NCBI GenBank assembly: GCA_022360735.1
Contig: JAKSCF010000257.1
Location: 1 to 6,326 of the forward strand
From: Clostridia bacterium
GTDB lineage: Bacteria; Bacillota_A; Clostridia; Peptostreptococcales; JAAYPU01
Direction of reading: 5' to 3'
DNA: 6,326 nt
Positions within the stretch are counted from its first letter, which is position 1. Each line of letters opens with the position of its first letter. The notes under the pieces are model-generated. The model was not told the DNA's origin, ran no database searches, and saw only the letters and a list, made by a program, of their open reading frames with translations. Made by a program: the position numbers and the translations under genes. Positions 1-5,199 of the stretch are shown piece by piece.

Positions 1-1018
1 GCGTAATAATTTCTCTTACCGGAATTTCGGCTGCACCTTTTCCACACAAAAGCTTACACTTTATCAGATCGGTTTCAACTTCTACTTCTTTTTGAGGATG
101 ATAAGCATCTATTAGTATTTCTTTTTCTTTTAATTGGGATATCTCTATGTCTGTTTGAATATCAATATCTGCTTCTAAAAGCGTAGCATTTTCTTCTACA
201 TCTTGCTTTAGAGTAATATTGGAATAGTTTAATGAAAAATCCACTTTGCTGTCTACATTACTTTCTACATTCTTGATATCTATAAATTGTGTAAATTCTG
301 ATGTATCTCTAAACAATACAGGCGTAGGCTCTACTTCATCACTTAGGTACAATATATTGTACTGTACCGTTGCATTAATAACAGCTCTATCGTTAATGAT
401 CTGCTTTTGATTTTCAAAGATATTAATATCCCAATTTAATATTTGACCGATTTCCGGCATACCATCCTTGATACTGAGTTCTTCTTTTATGTCTATCGCT
501 GCTTTTTTCCGCTCTAAAATATCTGTATATTTTATTTGATTTTTGAGAAATTGCATTTCTTCATTTTCTGTTTTTGATACCAAATCCATGTTGAGTGTTT
601 GATAGGATTTTGCCGTAATGTTTGCTACTGCTTTTATTTTTAACTTTCTTTCATTGACGATAGAGTAATCCATATGCTCGACATTAACAAGAACTTCAAC
701 TTCTGATTTATCTGAAATAAGATAGTCCAATTCATTCCTAAAATCTACAACCGCATCCATTGGAACTAGTGGATAATCTCCCCTATTTTCAACAGGAACA
801 TATAATATTTTCAGGTCCATTTTTCCTGTACACTTAACTTTACCGTTAGCAATATCTTTATCAATAATTTTCACTTTACCTTCAATCGATACAATGTTAG
901 ATAAATCTGGTTTAATATCAGGCACAAGAATATCTTCTTCTAGTAGAATCTGTGTGGTTTCTTTTTCAGTCATTTGTAGCATCTTAAAGGAATCTTTTAT
1001 TGATTCTGTTGTCATCAT
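1..1018 (-). CDS. sipL: DUF3794 spore coat morphogenesis protein, probable SipL (3' end missing)
   Basis: The reading frame is open from 1018 to the left edge, giving 339 codons with no stop, so only the N-terminal part is seen. The protein starts MMTTESIKDSFKMLQ and has the early VPDIKPDL motif of DUF3794 proteins. Two DUF3794-like repeats follow, at about residues 38-100 (IVSIEGKVKI, then LKILYVPVE) and 185-240 (ILNWDINIFE, then YNILYLSDE); a third segment begins near 290. Family members usually end in a LysM domain, which would lie outside the window. In Clostridioides difficile SipL is a mother-cell protein that binds SpoIVA and ties the coat to the forespore. The neighbouring veg gene matches the usual clostridial sipL setting. 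ATG 1018 and ATG 1015 are both possible starts; the AGGAGG at 1022-1027 spaces better with 1015. The family is secure. The symbol is less so, because paralogous DUF3794 proteins exist and the LysM part is not visible. Confidence 0.8.
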   Translation of the reverse strand, partial: MMTTESIKDSFKMLQMTEKETTQILLEEDILVPDIKPDLSNIVSIEGKVKIIDKDIANGKVKCTGKMDLKILYVPVENRGDYPLVPMDAVVDFRNELDYLISDKSEVEVLVNVEHMDYSIVNERKLKIKAVANITAKSYQTLNMDLVSKTENEEMQFLKNQIKYTDILERKKAAIDIKEELSIKDGMPEIGQILNWDINIFENQKQIINDRAVINATVQYNILYLSDEVEPTPVLFRDTSEFTQFIDIKNVESNVDSKVDFSLNYSNITLKQDVEENATLLEADIDIQTDIEISQLKEKEILIDAYHPQKEVEVETDLIKCKLLCGKGAAEIPVREIIT

Positions 1019-1020
1019 TT

Positions 1021-1029
1021 CTTCCTCCT
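1021..1029 (-). promoter_or_regulatory. Shine-Dalgarno of the sipL-like gene
   Basis: The minus strand reads AGGAGGAAG here, followed by AA and two consecutive ATG codons. Counted from the GGAGG core, the gap is 5 nt to the first ATG (1018) and 8 nt to the second (1015), which slightly favours 1015. Confidence 0.75.
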
Positions 1030-1037
1030 CACTCTTT

Positions 1038-1070
1038 AGGTGGTATGTCGTATAGGAATACAGTCCACCT
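1038..1070 (-). promoter_or_regulatory. Leader hairpin candidate just upstream of the sipL Shine-Dalgarno
   Basis: A perfect 6-bp inverted repeat, AGGTGG (minus 1070-1065) and CCACCT (minus 1043-1038), encloses a smaller GTAT-TCCT-ATAC hairpin. Its 3' arm lies 8 nt before the AGGAGG of the ribosome binding site. CCACCT could also pair with that AGGAGG at five of six positions, so the two pairings would exclude each other. The repeat is seen directly; any role in translation is inference. Confidence 0.35.
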
Positions 1071-1078
1071 ATTTACTA

Positions 1079-1111
1079 TAATCATATTTTGTTTGTACAA
1101 AAATATGATTA
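1079..1111. repeat. 12-bp perfect inverted repeat upstream of sipL
   Basis: TAATCATATTTT at 1079-1090 and its exact reverse complement at 1100-1111 are separated by 9 nt. The stem is almost all A/T (one G-C pair), so a stable RNA hairpin is less likely than a protein-binding site. It lies between the veg terminator and the sipL start, and the weak sigma-E-like promoter at 1081-1109 is embedded in its two arms. Confidence 0.6.
1081..1109 (-). promoter_or_regulatory. Weak candidate sigma-E promoter of the sipL-like gene
   Basis: Minus-strand ATCATATT (1109-1102) matches the sigma-E -35 consensus GTCATATT at 7 of 8 positions. After 13 nt, AATATGAT (1088-1081) matches CATACAAT at only 5 of 8. 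A start near 1073 would give a leader of about 55 nt. Mother-cell expression by sigma-E is expected for a sipL gene, but the -10 is poor and the match partly follows from the inverted repeat itself. Confidence 0.3.
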
Positions 1112-1208
1112 CTTTTATCTTACATACAAATAAAACTTGTATAATTGTGAGAAAAAAATTATTAAAGTACTTTATCCTGCTATAATCAGACAATATATAT
1201 TCGCACAT

Positions 1209-1239
1209 AAAAAAACCAGATCCATTTTGATCCGGTTTT
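1209..1239 (-). terminator. Rho-independent terminator of veg
   Basis: On the minus strand an 11-bp stem (AAAACCGGATC, 1239-1229, with GATCTGGTTTT, 1222-1212, one G-U pair) encloses a 6-nt loop and runs into seven Ts. It starts 5 nt past the veg stop codon. The plus-strand version has an A-C mismatch and no good T-tract, so it is oriented for veg. Confidence 0.85.
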
Positions 1240-1244
1240 CTTAG

Positions 1245-1511
1245 TTAACTAACTTGCTTTGTATGCTCTTCTTCAAAAGGCATTATCTGAACATTTCTAA
1301 TAAGAATGTCTGTATATGCAAATGAAACGGTTCGTTCTTTGTCGTATTTATCTCTTATTCTTACAGTAAAGATATTTGGATATGTATGCTCTACTACTCC
1401 TGTGCGAATGGATATTTTTTTTCTTCCTTTGTTTGTTTTAAGTCTTACTTTAACGCCTAACATATCCTCTATTGCCTTCTTTATTTTAGCTATGTCATTA
1501 GTTTGCGCCAA
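1245..1511 (-). CDS. veg: Veg family protein
   Basis: This 88-residue protein matches the small Veg family (DUF1021; about 86 residues in Bacillus subtilis). Typical features are an N-terminal helix (DIAKIKKAIEDMLG), then basic and beta-rich segments: VRLKTNKGRKK, RTGVVEHTYPNIFTVRI, and TVSFAYTDIL near residues 61-70. Veg is conserved in Firmicutes; in B. subtilis it affects biofilm formation and spore outgrowth, and its exact mechanism is unsettled. The start is TTG at 1511, because the GAAGGTGG ribosome binding site ends 4 nt before it and the protein then begins MAQTND, as in homologues. A longer frame from TTG 1529 would place that site inside the coding sequence. The gene has its own strong sigma-A promoter and terminator. 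Confidence 0.92.
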   Translation of the reverse strand: MAQTNDIAKIKKAIEDMLGVKVRLKTNKGRKKISIRTGVVEHTYPNIFTVRIRDKYDKERTVSFAYTDILIRNVQIMPFEEEHTKQVS

Positions 1512-1515
1512 GATA

Positions 1516-1523
1516 CCACCTTC
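1516..1523 (-). promoter_or_regulatory. Ribosome binding site that fixes the veg TTG start
   Basis: The minus strand reads GAAGGTGG, then TATC, then TTG at 1511. The AAGG core is 7 nt from this TTG. This supports the internal TTG over the in-frame TTG at 1529, which lies upstream of the site. Confidence 0.75.
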
Positions 1524-1535
1524 TTTCAAAACTCA

Positions 1536-1591
1536 TGACGCATTATCATGCTTTTAAAGTACTATTATACACAGCAAATAATAATGCGTCA
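1536..1591. repeat. 11-bp perfect inverted repeat flanking the veg -10 region
   Basis: TGACGCATTAT at 1536-1546 and its exact reverse complement at 1581-1591 are 34 nt apart; a 14-nt arm pairs at 13 positions. The upstream arm contains most of the veg -35 and the downstream arm lies in the presumed 5' leader. The downstream arm also sits inside a shorter dyad, CATGA-N7-TCATG (1534-1550). The geometry suggests a pair of regulator sites bracketing the promoter; no regulator is identified. Confidence 0.55.
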
Positions 1592-1592
1592 A
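1564..1592 (-). promoter_or_regulatory. Sigma-A promoter of veg
   Basis: Minus-strand TTGACG (-35, 1592-1587), a 17-nt spacer, then TATAAT (-10, 1569-1564). This is 11 of 12 consensus positions at ideal spacing. Transcription would start near 1557, giving a leader of about 46 nt. The B. subtilis veg promoter is a classic strong vegetative promoter, and this one looks similarly strong. The -35 lies only 28 nt past the stop of the upstream gene. Confidence 0.9.
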
Positions 1593-1620
1593 TGTTTTTA
1601 CGAAAAATAAATGTAAATTT

Positions 1621-3024
1621 TTATCTTCCTGTGTAAAATTCATGAATTGCTTCCGAAATTGATTTACATATACATTTTTTGCCATTAGAGTTTTCTAGTA
1701 CTTGTTTATCTTGCTCATTAGACAAATATCCTAATTCAATTAATAATGCATTGACGCGTATTTCTTTAAAGATGGATAAATCAGCAATCTTAACGCCTTT
1801 TTGAATTAAATCGGTACTGTTACGAAACCTATCGGAGATGCTTTCAGCCAATGCCCTGCTTTCTTGATCTCCTCTAAAATGGAATATATCAGTGCCCGAT
1901 AAACTTTTGTTTTTAGCGTGATTACAGTTTATCGCAATATAAAAATCTGGGTTTACAGCATTAGAAATTTTGGATTTTTCTTGTAATGAGCAAAATTTAT
2001 CCTCTTCTCTGGTAAGATATACTTTTGCACCCCAAGATAAAAGATGTTCTTTTATTTCATTGCAGATCTGAAGCATTAAATCTCTTCCACAATAACCTTT
2101 ATCTTTTTTTACCCCATTGCCGGGATCCAGTAAAATGGTTCTGCCTTCCAGGGGTTTTGAAGGGTCATAAGGTTTGATAACAGAAATATCAATACCCGTA
2201 TAATAATATCTTAATATATCCTCAGCTGTTTTTCCTTCTTTTGCCATCATTTTTGCCCCATATTGGCAAAGTCCCAGTCCGTCACCACAGCCTTTGGATT
2301 GAAAAGTAATAACTCTAGGTGCCCATCCAAATCGAGTCGATTGGATGCCTAAATAATCTATTATTTCATGACCTTTAAATACTTTATTTCCAATTTTTAA
2401 TGATTTTATGCGTCCTTCTTCATCTTGTTCAACATTTTCAATAAAACCTTTGATTTCTGGATGATTTTCCCAATATAACATGGTCATACTCGTGTCCAAA
2501 GTTTGTTCAATTTCTTCAATGTTTATATTTTTATTTGTAATGTCTTTAATATTTTCTTTACAGTAGTTACAAAATGTCTTCCTTAAATAAGATATGGGCG
2601 TACCATTAATATTTTCGCTATTTTCTGTAGCACCACCACAAGCTTCGTGAAAAAGTGGTAATATAGGTTTATTATTGACAACTATAATTTTATCTTCAGT
2701 TTCTTCAAGCAGCTTATTTAAATGCGCCCAGTTTTTATTATAATCATTTCGCCATTTCTCTTTTAATTCCTCTTTTGATAAAAAATTAATACAATGGGTC
2801 GTATTACAAATATCTGCGGTATTATTAAGGCTGCAGCCTTTACCGCCTAGATATTTTAATCTTCTTGCTATAAAAGTTCTTGCAACAATAATTTGTGCTT
2901 TTATTGCTTCATCTGGAAAAGTAAAAGGCATACTGGAAGCTGCAATTAAAGCTATAACATCATTTATATCAAGAGTAAGGACTTTTTTTTCATCAAAATC
3001 ATAAATTTTTACGGGATATTTCAA
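1621..3024 (-). CDS. SpoIID/LytB domain fused to Amidase_3 domain, both apparently catalytically degenerate
   Basis: A 467-residue protein with two fused cell-wall enzyme domains. Residues about 18-280 are SpoIID/LytB-like: MPFTFPDEAIKAQIIVARTF at 32-51, a C73/H77/C78 cluster, FHEACGGAT at 125-133, and GCGDGLGLCQYGA at 245-257. SpoIID cuts peptidoglycan glycan strands with a Glu just before the MP motif; here that residue is Ser31, and the usual GHGVG His is Asp248. Residues about 295-465 are Amidase_3-like (ILLDPGNG at 297-304, GTDIFHF, LLIELGYLSN at 427-436). The three zinc ligands of active enzymes (His, Glu, His) appear as Asn303, Gly313 and Asn366, while Glu430 is kept. No signal peptide or membrane segment is visible, so it should stay in the cytoplasm of the producing cell. 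A sigma-E-like promoter lies upstream, pointing to the mother cell. The start is TTG. A structural or carbohydrate-binding role in the spore is inference; the domain assignments are firm. Confidence 0.88.
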   Translation of the reverse strand: MKYPVKIYDFDEKKVLTLDINDVIALIAASSMPFTFPDEAIKAQIIVARTFIARRLKYLGGKGCSLNNTADICNTTHCINFLSKEELKEKWRNDYNKNWAHLNKLLEETEDKIIVVNNKPILPLFHEACGGATENSENINGTPISYLRKTFCNYCKENIKDITNKNINIEEIEQTLDTSMTMLYWENHPEIKGFIENVEQDEEGRIKSLKIGNKVFKGHEIIDYLGIQSTRFGWAPRVITFQSKGCGDGLGLCQYGAKMMAKEGKTAEDILRYYYTGIDISVIKPYDPSKPLEGRTILLDPGNGVKKDKGYCGRDLMLQICNEIKEHLLSWGAKVYLTREEDKFCSLQEKSKISNAVNPDFYIAINCNHAKNKSLSGTDIFHFRGDQESRALAESISDRFRNSTDLIQKGVKIADLSIFKEIRVNALLIELGYLSNEQDKQVLENSNGKKCICKSISEAIHEFYTGR

Positions 3025-3031
3025 TGCTTTT

Positions 3032-3038
3032 CCCCCCC
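3032..3038 (-). promoter_or_regulatory. G7 homopolymer acting as ribosome binding site
   Basis: Seven consecutive Gs on the minus strand lie 7 nt upstream of TTG 3024. This is the only Shine-Dalgarno-like sequence available, and it is an unusual one. An upstream ATG at 3052-3050 has no ribosome binding site and is out of frame. Loss of one G would bring that ATG into frame with the gene. Confidence 0.5.
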
Positions 3039-3067
3039 AATAATAAAGCCATAACTACTTATTTATT

Positions 3068-3097
3068 ATTGTATGAGGAAATCATAAATAAGGTGAA
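3068..3097 (-). promoter_or_regulatory. Sigma-E-type promoter of the SpoIID-amidase fusion gene
   Basis: Minus-strand CATACAAT (3075-3068) matches the sigma-E -10 consensus exactly. TTCACCTT (3097-3090), 14 nt upstream, matches the GTCATATT -35 at 5 of 8 positions. A start near 3061 gives a leader of about 37 nt. It begins a few bases after the thiolase terminator, so the fusion gene has its own transcription unit. Sigma-E acts in the mother cell early in sporulation. Confidence 0.65.
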
Positions 3098-3128
3098 CAA
3101 AATGCCCCTACTAAAAGCAGAGGCATTT
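3096..3128 (-). terminator. Rho-independent terminator of the thiolase gene
   Basis: On the minus strand AAATGCCTCTGC (3128-3117) pairs with GTAGGGGCATTT (3111-3100) over 12 bp, with two G-U pairs and a TTTTA loop, followed by TTTTGTT. It starts 18 nt past the thiolase stop codon. The T-tract is interrupted by one G, so termination may be partial. Confidence 0.75.
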
Positions 3129-3146
3129 CATTCACTGTAAAAGAAT

Positions 3147-4325
3147 TTATCTTTCAATTATTAATGATGTACCTTGGCCTCCGCCAATGCAAAGGGTTGC
3201 TAAACCTGTTTTAGCATCTCTTTTTTGCATTTCGTAAATAAGTGTTAACAAGATTCTTGCACCAGATGCTCCAATTGGATGACCTATTGCAATTGCTCCA
3301 CCGTTAACATTTACTTTTTCAGGATCTAATCCTAAATCTTTGCAAACAGCTACTGATTGAGCAGCAAACGCTTCATTTGCTTCAATTAAATCAATATCTT
3401 CTATTTTCATATTTACTTTTTCTAAAGCAACTTTTGTTGCCGGAACCGGACCGTATCCCATGATAGTAGGATCAAGCCCTGCAGAGCCTGTAGCTTTTAT
3501 AGTACAAAGAATATTTAATCCCAGTTCTTCAGCTTTTTCTTTTGCCATAACAACTACTGCCGCAGCACCATCATTAATACCGGATGAGTTGGCAGCTGTT
3601 ACAGCACCGTCTTTTTTGAAAGCGGGTCTTAGCTTAGCCATTTTTTCCAGGGTTGCACCTGCTTTAGGATATTCATCTGTATCACAAATGATTGGATCGC
3701 CTTTACGTTGAGGGATTTCAACCGGCACAATTTCATCTTTGAATTTACCTTCTTTAATGGCTGCTTCAGCTTTATGTTGTGACCTTACTGCAAATTCATC
3801 TAATTCTTCACGAGTTAAGCCCCATTGATCAACAATATTTTCAGCAGTAATACCCATATGGTAATTATTGAAAACATCTGTTAAGCCGTCATGTACCATA
3901 GAGTCAATCATTTTAGTATCGCCCATTCTAGCGCCCCATCTTGCTTTTGGCATTAAATACGGTGCTTGGCTCATATTTTCTGTTCCTCCGGCAACGATAC
4001 AGTCAGCATCACCGCATTTAATGATTTGAGCTGCAAGGCTAACCGATCTAAGACCGGATCCACATACCTTATTAATGGTCATAGAAGGAACTTCCTGTGG
4101 AATGCCTGAGTGGATAGATACTTGTCGCGCTACATTTTGCCCTAGACCGGCTTGAAGTACATTACCAAATATCACCTCATTAACCATTTCGGGTTTGATT
4201 CCAGCTCTATCCATAGCGCCTTTAACAGCTACTGTTCCCAATTGTACTGCAGAAACATTGGCGAATACACCTCCATAAGAACCGACAGGCGTTCTAGCCG
4301 CACCAACAATTACAACTTCTCTCAT
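3147..4325 (-). CDS. thlA: Acetyl-CoA C-acetyltransferase (thiolase)
   Basis: A 392-residue cytoplasmic thiolase that condenses two acetyl-CoA into acetoacetyl-CoA plus CoA, the first carbon-joining step toward butyrate or butanol in clostridia. The catalytic residues are present: nucleophile Cys88 in NKVCGSGL, His349 in [14 protein letters not shown], and acid/base Cys379 in LCIGGGQGT. The length and many segments ([34 protein letters not shown]) agree with Clostridium acetobutylicum ThlA. A longer frame from ATG 4343 exists, but it would contain the AGGAGGT ribosome binding site inside its own coding sequence, so ATG 4325 (protein MREVVIVG) is chosen. No crt, hbd or bcd gene adjoins it. It is bounded by its own terminator and a sigma-54 promoter, so it appears monocistronic and regulated apart from its sporulation neighbours. 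A degradative (beta-oxidation-like) use of the same enzyme cannot be excluded. Confidence 0.95.
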   Translation of the reverse strand: MREVVIVGAARTPVGSYGGVFANVSAVQLGTVAVKGAMDRAGIKPEMVNEVIFGNVLQAGLGQNVARQVSIHSGIPQEVPSMTINKVCGSGLRSVSLAAQIIKCGDADCIVAGGTENMSQAPYLMPKARWGARMGDTKMIDSMVHDGLTDVFNNYHMGITAENIVDQWGLTREELDEFAVRSQHKAEAAIKEGKFKDEIVPVEIPQRKGDPIICDTDEYPKAGATLEKMAKLRPAFKKDGAVTAANSSGINDGAAAVVVMAKEKAEELGLNILCTIKATGSAGLDPTIMGYGPVPATKVALEKVNMKIEDIDLIEANEAFAAQSVAVCKDLGLDPEKVNVNGGAIAIGHPIGASGARILLTLIYEMQKRDAKTGLATLCIGGGQGTSLIIER

Positions 4326-4333
4326 TGAAAAAT

Positions 4334-4340
4334 ACCTCCT
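4334..4340 (-). promoter_or_regulatory. Ribosome binding site that fixes the thiolase start
   Basis: A perfect AGGAGGT on the minus strand lies 8 nt before ATG 4325. The upstream in-frame ATG (4343) sits directly against this site, so it is not a likely start. Confidence 0.9.
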
Positions 4341-4383
4341 CATATTTGATAATCCTAATTTTTCTATTATTGTTTTGTAATAA

Positions 4384-4401
4384 ATGCAATTCTTGTGCCA
4401 A
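4384..4401 (-). promoter_or_regulatory. Sigma-54 (SigL/RpoN) -24/-12 promoter of the thiolase gene
   Basis: The minus strand reads TTGGCACAAGAATTGCAT. This contains TTGGCAC (-24), five bases, then TTGCA (-12). The invariant GG (4399-4398) and GC (4387-4386) are exactly 10 nt apart, as sigma-54 requires. Transcription would start near 4374, giving a leader of about 49 nt. No sigma-A promoter with a recognisable -35 competes in this region. Sigma-54 promoters need an ATP-dependent enhancer-binding activator; none is encoded in the window. Confidence 0.82.
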
Positions 4402-4412
4402 TTTCATTATTA

Positions 4413-4429
4413 TAAAATGAATCATTTTA
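4413..4429. repeat. Perfect 17-bp palindrome upstream of the sigma-54 promoter
   Basis: TAAAATGA at 4413-4420, one central base, and TCATTTTA at 4422-4429 form a perfect dyad. Its centre is about 47 nt upstream of the predicted start and 22 nt upstream of the -24 GG. An extra AATGATT half-site occurs at 4443-4449. It could be an activator or repressor site. A second, weaker dyad (ATTCT-N8-AGAAT, 4525-4542) lies further upstream, in the usual range for enhancer sites. Confidence 0.6.
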
Positions 4430-4550
4430 GTTTAGTGTTTCCAATGATTTCAAGCTTCAGTAAGGGATTATTTCTTAGTCATGTTTCCGGGCTTATGAAT
4501 TTTATGTAAGTTTTTTCGATCATTATTCTCAATTATAAGAATCCCCTCTT

Positions 4551-4586
4551 AAAACAAAGGTAATGCCGGTTATCATTACCGGCATT
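4551..4586 (-). terminator. Rho-independent terminator of the YhcN-like lipoprotein gene
   Basis: On the minus strand AATGCCGGT (4586-4578) and ACCGGCATT (4570-4562) form a perfect 9-bp stem with a 7-nt loop. It is followed after a 3-nt ACC gap by TTTGTTTT (4558-4551). It begins 14 nt past the stop codon. The T-tract is slightly displaced, but the G+C-rich stem is strong. Confidence 0.75.
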
Positions 4587-4600
4587 CTACAGGAGTATAA

Positions 4601-5131
4601 TTATTGGAAATAGCCTTTAATGCCTTCCAGCATCTTATTGGTTCTTGTATTGTTACCTGCATTATTTTTTAATCTTCTAATATTATTAAAGCTTGTCTGG
4701 TCTGTTGTACAGTATACGTTATCAATATTAGGCTGAGATTCTTTAATCTGATTGGTTACCTTTGATCTTAACGCATTGACTTGGGCGTTAGATAATCCAT
4801 TAGTATTTATTCCACAATAAGCAGTATCCCCATCAACAACCACTACACAATCATCAACGCCATTGATTTGATTGACTAAGCTTTCTAATCTGCCTTCATT
4901 TAATAACCCATTATCATTATTTAAATATCCATTATTGTTTAAATATCCGTTACCATTATTGTTATATCGCATATTGTCGTTAGGGTCATATGGCGTATTT
5001 CGGTTATTATTATAATCATATGGATCGTTAATATTAGGGTCGTCTAATGGTTTTTCTGCAGCAGGTGTACATCCTCCAAAAAGACCAATAGCCAATGCAA
5101 ATATAGCTATTAAAATAATTTTTTTATTCAT
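4601..5131 (-). CDS. YhcN/YlaJ-family sporulation lipoprotein
   Basis: A 176-residue predicted lipoprotein. Residues 1-20 are a signal peptide (MNKKIILIAIFALAIGLFGG) followed by Cys21, the expected lipidation site. Phe at -3 makes the lipobox slightly atypical. Residues 28-79 are a low-complexity linker rich in Asn, Asp and Tyr with repeated GYLNN units. Residues about 80-155 resemble the YhcN/YlaJ domain (LVNQINGVDDCVVVVDGDTAY, then QPNIDNVYCTTDQTSFNNI). Members of this family are spore lipoproteins of the inner membrane and affect germination in Bacillus; the molecular role is unknown. Three Cys in the mature domain (95, 106, 141) are notable. ATG 5131 is chosen because AAAGGAG ends 7 nt before it; an ATG at 5137 is only 1 nt from that site, and a longer frame from 5167 has no ribosome binding site. 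It has its own terminator. Confidence 0.85.
   Translation of the reverse strand: MNKKIILIAIFALAIGLFGGCTPAAEKPLDDPNINDPYDYNNNRNTPYDPNDNMRYNNNGNGYLNNNGYLNNDNGLLNEGRLESLVNQINGVDDCVVVVDGDTAYCGINTNGLSNAQVNALRSKVTNQIKESQPNIDNVYCTTDQTSFNNIRRLKNNAGNNTRTNKMLEGIKGYFQ
4898..4948 (-). repeat. Short in-frame tandem repeat encoding GYLNN units
   Basis: Residues 62-78 of the lipoprotein are three decaying copies: GYLNNN (18 nt), GYLNNDN (21 nt) and GLLN. At the DNA level the first two share GGATATTTAAA followed by CAATAAT or TAATGAT. Such repeats readily change length, so this linker may vary between strains. Confidence 0.6.
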
Positions 5132-5138
5132 TAACATG

Positions 5139-5145
5139 CTCCTTT
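5139..5145 (-). promoter_or_regulatory. Ribosome binding site of the YhcN-like gene
   Basis: AAAGGAG on the minus strand lies 7 nt before ATG 5131 and decides among three in-frame ATG codons (5131, 5137, 5167). Confidence 0.8.
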
Positions 5146-5170
5146 CATTATTAAAAATTGCTGTCAATTT

Positions 5171-5199
5171 TATTATTTGTATTTATGATAAAGATACTC
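5171..5199 (-). promoter_or_regulatory. Weak candidate sigma-G promoter of the YhcN-like gene
   Basis: Minus-strand GAGTA (5199-5195), a 17-nt spacer, and AATAATA (5177-5171) match the sigma-G pattern (GMATR, about 18 nt, CATNNTA) at 4 of 5 and 4 of 5 defined positions respectively. YhcN-type genes are forespore genes in Bacillus, which is the main reason to consider it. The region is so A/T-rich that a chance match is quite possible. Confidence 0.25.

Noticed and set aside
1000..1185. Plus-strand open frame of 61 codons
   Set aside because: It covers the sipL start, its leader and the A/T-rich promoter region in the opposite direction. It has no ribosome binding site and no recognisable protein features.
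1306..1557. Plus-strand open frame of 83 codons
   Set aside because: It is antisense to veg, which has clear family similarity, a promoter and a terminator; this is a shadow frame.
1593..1620. Possible terminator after the SpoIID-amidase fusion gene
   Set aside because: Only short A/T hairpins are present, with no G+C-rich stem; read-through into veg is more likely than termination here.
3460..3711. Plus-strand open frame of 83 codons
   Set aside because: It is antisense within the thiolase gene, a typical shadow of a well-conserved coding region.
4326..4343. Six-residue N-terminal extension of the thiolase (ATG 4343)
   Set aside because: The AGGAGGT ribosome binding site lies inside the extension, and homologues start at the MREVVI-equivalent position.
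4409..4414. TATAAT on the minus strand as a sigma-A promoter for the thiolase gene
   Set aside because: No -35 resembling TTGACA lies 16-19 nt upstream, and the hexamer overlaps the A/T-rich palindrome; the sigma-54 element is far stronger.
5162..5167. TTGACA on the minus strand as a -35 for the YhcN-like gene
   Set aside because: A -10 at 16-18 nt would fall on the ribosome binding site, so it cannot drive this gene.
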